From contig JALLBK010000113.1 of assembly GCA_036940085.1 (NCBI GenBank), positions 1 to 38,943 on the forward strand: 38,943 bases of DNA. Direction: 5' to 3'. The position numbers were made by a program, and so were the translations under genes. Of the stretch, positions 1 through 11,287 are shown in pieces. The notes under the pieces were generated by a model that saw only the letters and a program-made list of their open reading frames with translations, was not told where the DNA came from and did no database searches. How positions within the stretch are numbered: the first letter of the stretch is position 1; the number at the start of each line of letters is the position of its first letter. This DNA is from Discostella pseudostelligera (lineage: Eukaryota; Bacillariophyta; Thalassiosirophyceae; Thalassiosirales; Thalassiosiraceae).

Positions 1-55
1 GAATAAGTTCACCATGCTGAAAAACGGAGATAGTGATCGTATCCAAATCCTCAAA

Positions 56-2506
56 CTACAATTCATTCATAGTCATTTGTTTCTGTGTGCTGCCTGCACT
101 ACCTCTGCTACGTTCCTTCTTCTTGTTGTTTTTGTTCCCACCACTCGCCTCCACATCCTCCTTCCCTGCTCGAGCCACCTCATCTTTTATCCGTTTCATA
201 TATCTATCATACCTCTCTTTTGCTCTTACATCACCCTGACGCAATACCACCTCCCAATATCGATTCCAATTATTCATCGCCTGTCCCATGGTAAATTTGC
301 ATATAAGTGCATTTACCGTCTCCTCCTCAAAATCAATAAATTTGCCTTGTTGGAAATACACATGAGCGTACTGTTGATGAACATCGCAGTAGGTTGGATC
401 TATGGATTGAGCTATGCGTATGAGAGATCTGACGAAACGAAGCACATATGACGCAGTTAGGTATTGCTCGTTGGAAATGATGCAAGATGCAACGCAGTAG
501 ACGAACGAACAATTTCGCGGAACAACTTACAAAGCTCTCTCCAAATCTAACATATGCGGTACCAAGCCTGAATATAACTTGCTCATTTCCAAATTGGATT
601 TAATACTCCGTGGACATGCTCTCAGACTGCTTTCTAATAGGGGTACACTGTCCATCCATTCAGATGCTCGTTGATGCGTTCGCCTGGCGAGATGATACAT
701 GCCCAAGCAGAGTAGTATGACATAGGCGATGACAGTCTTCCTCACTCGTTTGCTTCCATCTTTGCCGATTCTACAGCCACCGCCAACAATTTCAAGTGCA
801 AAGCATCTACCGACAAATATGCATGTACCAAATGTACTTGCTACAACGATTCGATCGGCAACAAAGGTGCCTACCTTGAGTATGCCCGATATTGGAAATA
901 GAGTCGCCATCCAAGAGAGGAATACGAGACAAAATAAGACACGTTGCGTCCTTTCTTCTTCATGTCTTTTCGTTGTCCCCGTCACCTTCGTCTCGTCACC
1001 AGATGATGGTGTTGCCTGCATCCATCCACCATTCCATGACCATACCACAACCCCCAAAAGTAATAACGATAGGATCATGGGTAATACTAATCGTCCATCT
1101 CTCGACGATTCCATCGCAGAAATACAATCATATCCATACTCATGACTACTCCCTACAATCTCCACACCAAATGATTTCATAATATGCAGACTGACAATAT
1201 ACGAATAATTGATTAGTCGCCACCTCCATGACCAGGAATGAGGATTTAGATTGTTGTTTGCCTTGTCATAGAATGGATTTTCCGCAGGTCGGATAAGTCC
1301 ATCGGGTATGGAAAGTGAGTTGTTGCAGTATCGATATATGAGGTAGGATGTGGAGATGATAATGAGGAAGGTGAATCGGGGTAGGAGAGAAGTGATTGTC
1401 TCGATTAGAATGGAAAGAGTGGACGATGATGACGATGATGTAGATTGCTGATTTGGCATTGGTATTGACGTACTAATCTCTGTTTCCTTCTCCGCCTCCT
1501 TCCTCATTGTCATATTATTCTGCAATTCACGATATCGAATCGCCGTCATGGTTAACACAATCGCTGGATAATGAAATATTCCCGTCTCGGATGCCAATAA
1601 TCCGCATATGGCAAGTATAGCCATGACCATCATTGGTACAGAAGTAGAATCGACAATTGTTGCATTGAATAGCAAGGCTAGGATATGTGGTCGATTGGCG
1701 GCATTGGCGACAGCTTCGACATGAGTGGGATGGAGGATGAAGAAAAGTTGGGAGATGTACTTGGTGCAGTAGCAGGTTAGTTGTTGCTGCTGTGTAACGT
1801 CGCCGTCGTTGTCACGAAAAAGTAACATTGCCACCGTGCCCACCAGCTGAACAATTGCCGCATGTATGATAACATTGATGAATCGATGAACAAATAGTTC
1901 GGATACAAGTTGTGGTTGTTGCATTCCCTCCTCGCCATCTACCTCGCCATCACTGGTTCTTTCATTCGCATTTCTTAATCGATCATCAAATCCAAAGATG
2001 GGATTCATGATCCTACTAACTAATTTCCCAATTGTTGCAAGCAAATTCTGTCCGATGTTACCCCCCTTTAGAAAACGAAATGACCATACAGTTATTGGTC
2101 GCCATGATTTATGTGAACTGGGTGAGGATAGTGGACGACCCCAATAATCATTATGCCATGCGTTGGTCCATGATGACGATGATGCATGGTAGTGAGAATC
2201 AGCATTAGTATCGGCGCCGGCAGCGGGCGGTGGAGAAGAAATATCATGATTGTCTACGCTCATGATGTGCAATTCATCTAGCTGTGGTTGGGGCGTGAAA
2301 ATCAGTGGCCATTCTTCTCGTCGTTGTCCAATGCTTCCGTCATTAAAATTTCCCCTCGAGATCGCGGACGGTGATAATGACGGAGTGGGCGCCGAGGTGA
2401 GCGGATGGAGGTAAATGCCAAACGAGAGTAGATGGATAAAAATTGATGGAAGCAGTACCAGGAGAACGACCCTGTTAAATGTCGTTGTGCTGTTGGATTG
2501 GATCAT
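56..2506 (-). CDS. TMTC-like multi-pass ER membrane protein (putative O-mannosyltransferase)
   Basis: Two exons, 2506..531 and 428..56, give 782 aa. The intron (429..530) starts GTAAGT, ends CGTCAG and has CCTAAC as a likely branch site; splicing restores LERALSLIRIAQSIDP. Seen: an N-terminal signal-anchor helix (about 12-32); a first-loop motif NDYWGRP (119-125) followed by SHKSWRPITVWSF; HPTHVEAVANAANRP (259-273); a DUF1736-like block (406-462); several hydrophobic helices; and LFPISGILKVGTFVADRI (536-553). These are landmarks of the TMTC family (GT-C fold, ER, O-mannosylation of cadherin-type domains in animals). The family's usual double Asp in the first loop reads Asn-Asp here. Only one TPR-like helix pair is visible (about 620-700) instead of a long TPR array, followed by a Lys/Arg-rich tail. 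The protein ends MNEL, which loosely resembles an ER-retrieval tail. Family membership is firm; the activity is inferred. Confidence 0.85.
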
Positions 2507-2888
2507 GTTTGTTTCTAACCTCTGTTAATCTCTTCCATGGAACGGGAGATGCTTTCCCGCCAAATCTTTCACTAAAAAATTGGCGGCAGATGCTCTTCCC
2601 GCCAAACTTTTAAAATTGAATTTAAAATTAGGGCCAAACATTGCACGGCGGAGTCTGTACCTAGAAATATGTATGAGTTCCTATGTGAATAATTTTCTCG
2701 CGAGAACGGCGGGAAAATCAAGGGAGAGGAAAGTACGGGCGACTTACGGGTATCGTTGCAGCACAGCGCGTAGTCGGCTTGAACGCGAGCACGTCCTTGA
2801 CCATGAAATGAATTCAGGTCGCCTATTCTACTCGTCAAACTTCTTCATTCCACTCAAGAAGAAATAAGGCCAACGTATCATCAACAAA
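2507..2888. promoter_or_regulatory. Divergent promoter region between TMTC-like gene and unknown gene
   Basis: This 382-nt spacer separates two divergent starts. It holds TTTCCCGCCAAA at 2553, CTTCCCGCCAAA at 2595, an inverted ATTGGCGG at about 2579 and GGCGGGAAAA at 2708. All resemble E2F-type sites and recur in other promoters of the window. No convincing coding potential is seen; the short ORFs here lack codon or family signal. Confidence 0.55.
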
Positions 2889-4034
2889 ATGCCACGCTTT
2901 TCCGATTCCTGGGTCGTTGACAAGGTCATGTACACGTACGTGAGCAACAACGGAAGTGCCTCCTGCCTTTGCTGCGGCGCCAATGGCACTAGTGGCACCA
3001 TTAGCGGCATCGGACATCAACCCTTCTTATTCTCCGACGGGTCTGGTTTCGAGGGTGTCGTAAGTGCCATGTCTGATCTCGAGTCACAGGACGATGTTGA
3101 TCATGAGATACAAGCTGCAAATGCATGTCATTGGCCACCTGAATTGCGTGATAGAATATGGTGTGATCGATTGGCGTTGAGATTTAAGATGAAGAAGGAG
3201 AGGAAGGTGTATCGTGCATTTTTTGAGAGGGTTATCGAGAATGAGTATGCGAACAACGATCACCATCAGCACATCAGCAATGGTAATGTTGTTGATACCG
3301 AGAAGAATGCGTCGTTGTCGTCATCGCCACCCCAGAACAAAATTAACATACACACTGTCATTCCCATACTACAAAAATTCTGTCAATCTGAATTATCACC
3401 AATGCAACTTCATCAAATATTCCAACCACTCTCTCCATCGAGTCTTTTGGAAATGATACAGACGAAATACAAGATAGGTCCTGCATTCTCCGTAGTGCTT
3501 CATTCTGTGGAGGATCAGGTGGCTAATTTTAAGATTACTGGCTACGGGACGGATGCAGCATCATCTCGATCTACTTCGTCGTCGGGACGCCAGTCTAGTT
3601 CGGGAGAGGAGGATTGCAACAACAATAGTTATGAGGAGGAATTTGAGAACCAACTCAACTTTAAGAAGGGATTCTATTTGAACATTGCAACGAAAGTAGA
3701 CCACAAACAACATCCGCAACAACAACATGACATTGCCATGGAACAATGGACCGTGCACGATGAGGTATTGTTAATGTTTCTACGACACATGTCAAGTTTG
3801 GCCTCCCAATCGGCATTGCTATCGCGGATGAGAAGTGGAAATACGGTAGAAGGAGCGAAGATTGTTGAGAAGAATCATACAGCACGCAATAATAACAACA
3901 AACCAGTTCCAAGCTTTCGTTCCGATCGTCGAGTCATTCGACTGTTGATAGCTCGATATTGGGCAGATAGACTCATTGAGAAATATGATGAAGTTCAAAA
4001 AGTGAAAAATTTATCAACAATAGAACATTCGTAA
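2889..4034 (+). CDS. Hypothetical protein, single exon, 381 aa
   Basis: I do not recognise this family. The frame is open over 1,146 nt. The ATG at 2889 is the first after an in-frame stop at 2865. The N-terminus has a small Cys cluster (CLCC, residues about 26-29). A basic-helical block follows (about 77-115; WPPELRDRIWCDRLALRFKM). A middle region (about 150-220) is rich in predicted helix, and then comes a Ser/Asn/Glu-rich linker. The last third contains an aromatic-basic helix ending RLLIARYWADRLIEKYDEVQ. There are no membrane segments and no signal peptide. It is divergent from the TMTC-like gene and convergent with RPC6, with only 53 nt between the stop codons. Soluble and probably nuclear or cytosolic; function unknown. 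Confidence 0.7.
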   Translation: MPRFSDSWVVDKVMYTYVSNNGSASCLCCGANGTSGTISGIGHQPFLFSDGSGFEGVVSAMSDLESQDDVDHEIQAANACHWPPELRDRIWCDRLALRFKMKKERKVYRAFFERVIENEYANNDHHQHISNGNVVDTEKNASLSSSPPQNKINIHTVIPILQKFCQSELSPMQLHQIFQPLSPSSLLEMIQTKYKIGPAFSVVLHSVEDQVANFKITGYGTDAASSRSTSSSGRQSSSGEEDCNNNSYEEEFENQLNFKKGFYLNIATKVDHKQHPQQQHDIAMEQWTVHDEVLLMFLRHMSSLASQSALLSRMRSGNTVEGAKIVEKNHTARNNNNKPVPSFRSDRRVIRLLIARYWADRLIEKYDEVQKVKNLSTIEHS

Positions 4035-4087
4035 GCGGTTATGTACAGTTACACTCTTACATCCACCCCCTACTTTATTTTCCACAA

Positions 4088-5258
4088 CTACGAATGATGA
4101 TGAGGTTCATGTGCACTCAAATAAACACCATCCTCAAATCTTATCCCACGGAAATGAAAATCCGGCGACAGTACATCCCACCATTCGAAATCGCACATGG
4201 TCGTTACTGGTTTGGCCGCCACAAACAATGCCTCTCCTCCACCTTCGGTAACACCCCGTTGTTCCACTAAATAATCCAACACCAACGTTTGCAACACCTG
4301 ACTAACCTCATCAAGACTAAGTTGTATACGGCTGACATTGGCCTGTATCATCTTATTGGCAATTTGTTTCAATGTCACACCATTGCCTACGCCATATCCC
4401 CCATTCATACGACGGATGCACATTAATATAAAATTGCGCAATTCGGCAATGAATTCATGATCGAATTCGTAGTCGGAATACCATGGTCCACCGGTGATTT
4501 CTTTGGAGGGGGAGAGATCGTAGAGCATGTAGAGTTTTTTGGTTTTGGCAGTGACGGCCTTGATGGGTTTGATGAGTCGACGTGTTTCTAGTTGCTGCAA
4601 CCACCAAATGGTTCGATGTGAAATAGAAGAATGGGTAATTGAATGCGAAGATTCATCGAATGCGATGAATAGACATTGCTCTCTCTTCACTCACCTTGAA
4701 TATTTTAGTTAATGTCGCTTGCTGAATATTCGTCTGCACTCGTACATCAACCGTCCAGATGCCTTTATTTCCAGCAGCCTCAATCACCTGATATACCATC
4801 TTGGAACTAGCATCTAATCCACGTAACTTCGATGCCTCCTCCACACTGAGCAATGAAAAGTAAACTTCCGATTCTCCCGTTTTGGAACTGGTAAGCTTGG
4901 ACATGGTAAGACGGGAGGTACGTGTCAATTCATTTATGATTGGGACAAGATCAGGATATTGTGATCCAAAGTGAGATTTAAGTGATGAGTTGGCAATGCC
5001 CTTGTTTTTGTGTTGAGGGTTGGATAGGAGGCGGATAAATTCATCGTTTAGTTGTTGGTTAGTGGTGGTAGTTGTTGTGGAAGATGCTGATGCAGCGGTG
5101 AATGAAGAAGATGATGGAACTGGTGATGGCCTTGCAGCACCGCCGACGCCGACGCCGGTGCCGCTACCAACTCTCACGACATTATCCCCGGCCGCACGTC
5201 TACGCTTGATGCCATTGGCCGTGGAAGCTGTTACTATGGGTCGCTTTGTCGGTGGCAT
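4088..5258 (-). CDS. POLR3F: DNA-directed RNA polymerase III subunit RPC6/RPC34
   Basis: Two exons (5258..4695, 4594..4088) with a 100-nt GTGAGT-TTGCAG intron give about 356 aa. Splicing joins LTKIFK to QLETRRLIKPIKAV, the same junction context as the family's ILKNLESKKLIKAVKSV. Seen: a low-complexity basic N-terminus, an N-terminal winged-helix region (about 70-130), and the diagnostic second winged helix with MVYQVIEAAGNKGIWTVDVR and KKLYMLYDLSPSKEITGGPWYSDYEFDHEF. RPC6 belongs to the RPC3-RPC6-RPC7 subcomplex that opens the promoter and contacts TFIIIB. The frame is open upstream to an ATG at 5417, but MPPTKRP at 5258 is the better start because the extra 53 residues look like untranslated sequence. 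Oddity: the C-terminus (WWDVLSPDFHFRGIRFEDG, ending EPHHHS) has a single Cys and so lacks the four-Cys Fe-S motif of animal and yeast RPC6. Confidence 0.93.
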
Positions 5259-5674
5259 CGCAAAGGTGTGGGTGTTGCTTTCGATCTGATGGACGCTACT
5301 ACTATTGATGATGGATAAATGCATTGATAGTGAATGAAAATGAAAATGAGGAGAATGAAGCATGCGACGTGCGACGGTCGCCACTAGTACTAGTCTGTCC
5401 GTCGACGGTGACGACATCGTCGCACTGGATTCAATGCAGACAAATATTAATGATTGAGATTGAGAGGAATGGGTACACTAATGGAGAGATATAATCGAGA
5501 CTAAACAAGACAACATCACTTGAATTCATCTAGTTTGGTTCAATAATCCCTGAATACATAATTTGAACGCATGAAACGCAGACAACAACCATCCATCCAC
5601 CACTTCTATCCATCCAAGCTCTACCACACAACAACAACTTCTTCACCCATCAACAACTTTTAATCTCACCCACA
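5259..5674. other. Intergenic: RPC6 5' side and DLST 3' side
   Basis: This 416-nt spacer lies between two minus-strand genes. The upstream in-frame extension of RPC6 (to 5417) falls here. The stretch 5580-5675 is strongly purine-poor on the plus strand and is probably the 3' UTR of DLST. No further gene or clear site is seen. Confidence 0.4.
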
Positions 5675-7330
5675 CTAAAGATCAAACACCAACCTCGCCG
5701 GATCGGTAATCTTATCCGCCACACTCTTCAAAAACGTCACACCCTCCCTCCCATCAATCAATCTATGATCATATGTTAATGCCAAATACATCATGGGCCT
5801 TGCCACCACATTGCCCTTCTCATCCACCACCGCTCGCATCTTTGTTGCATGCATACCCAATATAGCACTCTGTGGTTGATTAATAATGGGCGTCCCCATC
5901 AATGAACCAAAAACACCACCATTCGATATGGTGAATGTCCCACCAGCCATATCATCAAGACTCAATTCCCCATCTTTGGCTTTTTGTCCAAAGAGAGCAA
6001 TACTGCGTTCGACATCGGCAAATGTCATATATTCCGTATTGCGCAACACTGGTACTACCAATCCATTCGGACTAGCCACCGCTACCGATATATCGCAATA
6101 ATCACGATACACAATCTCCTTCGTTTCATCATCAATATAGGCATTGATCGCAGGGACTTGCTGTAATGCCGAAGTGCAGGCTTTGACAAAGACACTCATA
6201 AATCCCAACTTGACACCGTGTTTTTTGGCAAATTCATCCTTGTGACGATGACGCATTTCCATGAAATTGCCCATATCTACTTCTTGGAAGGTGGTTAACA
6301 TGGCGGCGGTGTTTTGAGATTCCTTGAGACGGGCGGCGACACGTTGACTTTTTTGTGAAGAATGGTGGTAGAGAAGAGAAGCGGGAATGAGGGAAGGAAA
6401 TGGAGAAGAAAGAAGACGTTGGCATTCAGCCATAAAATGAGATCATCGTTGACCACATCAACTGCAACTGCTGTAACTTCACCTAGTCACATTCTCTCTC
6501 GTCAGTCTCTTGCTCACTTACCGCATACGTGACATTTTCGATCGTCGTTCCGGACGATTTCCCAAGGAGGTGGTGACCACCTCCATGACAGGCAATGCTG
6601 GCGTAGCTGGTGCTGTTGCCTTCGTTGGCGGTGGAGGGGTGGCAACGGCAACGGGAGGTGGCGGCGGGGTAGAAGCCACTGGAGCTGCCACAGCCGCTGG
6701 AGGAGGTGGTGGTACCTCCTTAGGAGCCGCTGCACCACCACCACCACCAGCAGCAGCAGCAGTCACATCCGTATCCAAACGATACAATGCACTCCCCACA
6801 CCCACCACATCATCCACCTCCCCCAAAATCTCGACAATCTTTCCCCCCTCACTCGCTCGTACATCCACCGAAACCTTATCCGTCTCCAATACAATTACCA
6901 CATCATCCTCATTGACATAATCCCCGGGAGCTACGGGAATATCCACTATCGTGCCTTCGGTAATGGAATCGCCCATGGTGGGCACATTGATGGTTTTGAT
7001 TGGCATGCTGAGGGGAAGGGTGGGGGTGAGAAATGTGCCACCTGCAGTAGAGCGAATGCCGATGTAGCTGCGATTGAGATTGGCATCGGTGGCGGCAGTG
7101 GTGGAGGATCGTTGACGAAGGAGGATGCCAATTGTTGACAGCGATGATGAATGAGTGAAGGACGGCGATGATGATGAGTTTCTCGACGACGACGACGTGC
7201 CGCCGACGCCACCGACACAGCAAGTCGAAGTCGAGGTCGAGGCGGAGGAAAACAATGCCGTCTTGGAATAGGTCGACAATCCACAACGCCTAGCGGCGGC
7301 AGAACGTAGGACGGCAGAGGAGGATAGCAT
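5675..7330 (-). CDS. DLST: Dihydrolipoyllysine succinyltransferase, E2 of 2-oxoglutarate dehydrogenase
   Basis: Two exons (7330..6522, 6347..5675) separated by a 174-nt intron (GTAAGT-AAAAAAG) give 493 aa. Splicing yields [21 protein letters not shown], the canonical start of the catalytic domain. Seen: an Arg/Ser-rich mitochondrial presequence of about 105 residues; a lipoyl domain (110-187) with the lipoylated Lys in ETDKVSVDV (K152); a Pro/Ala/Gly linker (about 190-245) without a recognisable E1/E3-binding domain, as is usual for DLST; and the acyltransferase domain with [13 protein letters not shown] and the active-site [11 protein letters not shown] (His about 464, Asp about 468). It transfers succinyl groups to CoA in the TCA-cycle complex in the mitochondrial matrix. 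Complete, with no missing catalytic residue. The linker is long and encoded by highly G/C-rich repeats. Confidence 0.97.
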
Positions 7331-8108
7331 GATTGGTTATTGTCTCTCTATCTTGCCCTCCGCGTTATTGGTGATGGCTCACGCACCCTCTCTATTATTT
7401 TCAAAAATGAATTGATTGAATGGACACAGCGACACGACACCGGCGGCCATCGTCGTCACAACATGGGGGGATGGCAAAAAGATTCTACGGCGACGCGATG
7501 GTGAGAAAAGGTGAGAAAGCGACGGCAGCTGCAAAAGATCCAAAAGCAAAAAAAAGCTGCGAAGCGCGAAGAAGATCCGTTGGATCAATGTGGCGATACT
7601 GTGGCGATAAACGAGGCGAAATGGCGGGAAGACAGTATTGCGATTGGCGATAGTGTGGCGAAGCAAAATGGCGGGAAAATCGTCCTGCAGACGCCACCTT
7701 CCACGTGGCCAGTTGACACGAAGCCTCGCAACAAAAGTTAATTCAACGGGAGGAATCGACAAGAGGAGATTCATCTCACTTTCACAAGTACTATCTACCA
7801 TTTCCATCTCCACTGAAGTAGAAATAATTATTGAATCGCACTCTTTACGTTGTTATGGTCCCTCCTTCCCATCGTTCTCTTACCCCAGCAAAGTGATCGT
7901 CACCTCTTTCCTCATTCCATCGGCATGTCATACGACTTGACATGCACCCGTTCTTTTGATATATTGTCCGACTTCTTCGCCGCTTGTTTACTTTCCATTC
8001 CAATCTCTCGCTCTATCAACCCACCTCCACTGTTCCACTCATCATATTATTATTATGCGCATGCACCCAACACTCGCACTCTCTCAGTCATTTTTTAGTT
8101 GTTTTGCG
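7331..8108. promoter_or_regulatory. Spacer with DLST promoter and NADC 3' end
   Basis: This 778-nt spacer lies upstream of DLST and downstream of the quinolinate phosphoribosyltransferase gene. It carries GAAATGGCGGGAAG at 7618 and AAAATGGCGGGAAAAT at 7665, embedded in a local repetition of GGCGAT/GGCGAA words (7590-7675), and a perfect palindromic G-box CCACGTGG at 7701. A 144-codon minus-strand ORF (7379-7813) has no family signal and I do not call it a gene. Confidence 0.5.
7701..7708. promoter_or_regulatory. G-box palindrome CCACGTGG
   Basis: This is a perfect 8-nt palindrome with a CACGTG core, the binding site type of bZIP and bHLH factors. It lies about 370 nt upstream of the DLST start and 20 nt from a GGCGGGAAAA element. 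The word is seen in the sequence; binding is inferred. Confidence 0.35.
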
Positions 8109-9104
8109 TCAATGAACAATCTTCAAACTATAATCCACACAATCATACCCCTGTGTCAACATACCCAAACTAATCACATCGACATATTCACACATGTACT
8201 CTCCCAAAGTCTCCATGGTAATGCCACCACTGGCCTCAACTAACACGTGAGGATATTGCTCTTTGAATAACTTGGCATCGTCTTTCAATTTGCTTGGTTG
8301 TGTATAATTGTCCAACATGATGATATTCGCACCAGCCTTGGCAGCCAACAATGCCTCCTCGAGAAATTGACACTCGACCTCAATTTTACAGCTAAAGCCA
8401 CAAGCCGATCGGGCTTTGTGTACCGCCGCTTCGATGGAGCCATTGCATGCCCATATATGATTATCTTTCAACATTACCATTTGACTTAAGTCCAATCGAT
8501 GGGTGGAGGCACCACCGACTAACAGACCGTATTTTTCGACAGTCCGGAAGGGACCCGGGGTGGTTTTGCGTGTGCCAGCCACTTCGCCATGCCATACTAC
8601 GGCTTTGGCAAGGTTGGCACATTGACGGGATGCTGTGGCTACGCCACTGCACCGGGATAATGTATTCAGTGCGGTACGTTCTCCACGTAAGAGATGTGAT
8701 ACTGGTCCAGTAACTGTGGCCAATTTCATTTTATGTCCCGGTCCCATATAACAGCCCATACCCTCCACGACTTTCTCTTCCCATTGAACCACGCACTCGC
8801 CACAGGCTGCAAAGACTGCATTAAAAAAGGGTATACCGGCCAACACTCCCGGACTTTTCATGTAGAGTTCTGCTACCTGAATGTTGGAACCGACGACATA
8901 TCCACCCACGTCAAAGTGAGATGGGACATCGTCTTGCAACCATGAGGAAATGAAGGTGTGGAGATGCGGTGGGGGGAGGAGAGTGGAGAGGGGGGCGATT
9001 GTGGCTAGCTGTTGTTGTTGTTGCTTCGATACTTCGCCATTATTGGATTGTTGGTGCTGTTGGTGTTGTTGTTGTTCATCGTCGTTGCTGTTGCTACTCA
9101 TCAT
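8109..9104 (-). CDS. NADC: Nicotinate-nucleotide pyrophosphorylase (quinolinate phosphoribosyltransferase)
   Basis: Single exon, 331 aa. It converts quinolinate and PRPP to nicotinate mononucleotide, CO2 and PPi in de novo NAD synthesis. Seen: an N-terminal Gln/His-rich, low-complexity tail (1-33) with no obvious targeting peptide, so it is probably cytosolic; the N-terminal domain with SPGVLAGIPFFNAVF; LLRGERTALNTLSRCSGVAT; the PRPP/quinolinate site GTRKTTPGPFRTVEKYGLLVG with the following GGASTHRLDLSQMVMLKDNH; then the barrel motifs KIEVECQ, IIMLDNY, VEASGGIT and VISLGMLTQG. All family landmarks are in order and the length is close to other eukaryotic QPRTases once the tail is removed. The ATG at 9104 is the first in frame. 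Alternative name: QPRT. Confidence 0.96.
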   Translation of the reverse strand: MMSSNSNDDEQQQHQQHQQSNNGEVSKQQQQQLATIAPLSTLLPPPHLHTFISSWLQDDVPSHFDVGGYVVGSNIQVAELYMKSPGVLAGIPFFNAVFAACGECVVQWEEKVVEGMGCYMGPGHKMKLATVTGPVSHLLRGERTALNTLSRCSGVATASRQCANLAKAVVWHGEVAGTRKTTPGPFRTVEKYGLLVGGASTHRLDLSQMVMLKDNHIWACNGSIEAAVHKARSACGFSCKIEVECQFLEEALLAAKAGANIIMLDNYTQPSKLKDDAKLFKEQYPHVLVEASGGITMETLGEYMCEYVDVISLGMLTQGYDCVDYSLKIVH

Positions 9105-9459
9105 CGTTGCGGTCTCATACTACCTAGCATACCATACTCATCGCGCACGGCTTTGGTTCATTCATTTTCATGGTCATGGTCGATGGTCGGCATGCATAAT
9201 ATTATGGTAGCTTGTGGTGGTGAATGGACGGTGGTGGAGTGGATTTCCCGCCATTTTCTTCATTCTTTAAGTATCTTCAATTTTCGCTTTCTTTCTCCCT
9301 AAGTATCTTTCCCCATCGAAAATTTCTGTTTTTTTTTCCGCCATTTCCCCTTCCACTATCTTGCCTACACGTGGAAACAGCAACTTGCGCATCCGTCGCC
9401 GCGAGAGTTGAGAGTTCATCGTCGGCGTCGGCGTCGGCTCCGTTCGATCAAGGTCAATC
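9105..9459. promoter_or_regulatory. Divergent promoter between NADC and DOHH
   Basis: This 355-nt spacer contains TTTCCCGCCATTTT at 9244, a second weaker TTCCGCCATTTCCCC near 9336 and a CACGTG core at 9368-9373. The first element is the same word found in the other divergent promoters, in reverse orientation. Confidence 0.5.
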
Positions 9460-11042
9460 ATGACGATGTGGGAAGCCCCACCACTACCGTCGCTCTTGGC
9501 AACCCTATCCGACCCCACCTTGCCAGTGGGGATGCGTATGAGGGCCACGTATTATCTTCGTCAGGTTTATGATAATTATGTGAAGAATCATCCAATGGAG
9601 CAGGTGGAAGAATTTGTTGGGAACAATGTCGAAGCTATCACTACCGCTAACGCAACGACAACACTGTCGGCTGCAAGCAATAATACAACTGCACGTGACG
9701 AGGAGAATAGCAACGCTGCCAGCATCATATGTAATATGAACAGCTCAGATATCGCCAACAATGGTAAAAAGGATGATGATGATGATGATCCAGACTTGTC
9801 CTGGACAGTTCTACATGCACTCACCACCGCCTTGTCGAACATACATCATGGATGCTTGCTACGACATGAATTCGCCTACGTTCTTGGTCAATTACGTGAT
9901 GTACGTTCAGTGCAATCATTAGAACGTACTCTGTTAAATGTACATGATGATACCATGGTACGGCATGAATGTGCCGAGGCCTTGGGTGCCATTGGTTCCA
10001 TATCTTGTTTGCCCACATTGCAAAAGGTGGCGAAGGAGGATGCATCCATAGAGGTGGGTCAGACTTGCCAGTTGGCATTGGAGTTCATTCGATGGAAGGA
10101 AAGGAAGAAGAGAGGTGTTGCTACGACTGATTATGCAACAATGAACGAGCAAAATGTGAACGATGAGGAAGCTGGAGGAGAGGAGGAAGAAATTGTCCTC
10201 TGTGCATGCATGCTACCGCCCTACTCATCCGTGGATCCTGCCCCACCTCATCCAAAGCATGTATCATTATCTTCCCATGAGATTGGTACGATATTACGAG
10301 ATGTGAAAGCACCATTGTTTGAACGATTCCGGGCCATGTTCTCATTGCGCAATCGTGGTGGAGAGGATTGTGTCAAAGAACTTGGGAATGCATTAGGTGA
10401 GTGCGAGGGGTCTGTGCATGTTGTAGTTGGTGTACTCGTAATTTTTGAATGCACTCTTGCTCTCAAAAGAAGCTCACATAGCCTTTCCTTGCCGTTGGGC
10501 AAAATAATGCATCTGATATATTGTTACGTTCAAAAGTAACGGACGAGTCCAGTGCCCTCCTTCGACATGAGGTGGCCTACGTCCTCGGACAGATGCAACA
10601 TCCCCACGCGGTGGAATATCTCGCTTGCAGTTTGGAACGTACTAATGAACATCGGATGGTACGACATGAATCTGCAGAAGCACTCGGAGCGATTGAAGAA
10701 CGATGGGGGGAATGTGAAAGTATATTGCAAAAGTTTTTAGAAGATGATGATGATGTGGTTAGAGAGAGTTGTGTGGTTGCATTGGATGCTGCGGATTATT
10801 GGGGTTACAACAGTCATGTCGTTGGTGATGATGGCGATGATTTAGAGAACGAGGATGAGTCAAAGTCGGATGGGGTAAAGGCACTCGATCCCTTTGTTGG
10901 CGAAGTTAATGAGAAAGAGGAGCAACGGCACGTCAATTTTTCTCTGCACAAGGCACAATCGAATGGAAAGGCTAATACATCAACGACGATGCTGCGACCG
11001 GAAGGTGTCTTGCATAATCATTTCAATATTGCAGCATCATGA
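9460..11042 (+). CDS. DOHH: Deoxyhypusine hydroxylase (HEAT-repeat di-iron enzyme)
   Basis: Two exons (9460..10396, 10537..11042) with a 140-nt GTGAGT-CAAAAG intron give 480 aa. The junction reads ELGNALVTDESSALLRHE. It completes hypusine on translation factor eIF5A. The four metal-ligand His-Glu pairs are present in two halves: LLRHEFAYVLGQ (H136-E137), MVRHECAEALGAI (H169-E170), LLRHEVAYVLGQ (H323-E324) and MVRHESAEALGAI (H356-E357). The FERFRAMFSLRN helix that starts the second half is also present. The protein is much longer than animal DOHH (about 300 aa) because of acidic/Asn-Thr low-complexity inserts at about 55-112 and 215-260 and an extended C-terminus after ALDAADYWGY. Catalytic residues are intact. 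The start ATG at 9460 begins MTMWEAP; the alternative ATG two codons later is equivalent. Confidence 0.95.
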
Positions 11043-11287
11043 ACAAGACGAAGGCGTAGATTGATTTGTACAAGTATAAAGTCTTTCTCCGATTACATGG
11101 CAGTTCCCCGCTATCTGCTTTTTGTTCAATCACTGCAACTACCTCACTCTCGAGATTGCACTTCAATGGAAATTATTGTGTGAAGCCCGTGAAGTGTGAG
11201 TGAGTTGTTGTTGCTGCCTTCACCCCCACTGACGCGCTCTACAACCCTCACTCTTGCATCGTATGTGTGTGACATCAGCCCAAGCTC

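Noticed and set aside
729..1182. Plus-strand ORFs opposite the TMTC-like gene
   Set aside because: Shadows of the minus-strand coding frame.
7379..7813. 144-codon minus-strand ORF upstream of DLST
   Set aside because: It covers promoter elements (GGCGGGAA, G-box), has Leu/Ser/Arg-biased composition without domain or intron signal, and is probably chance.
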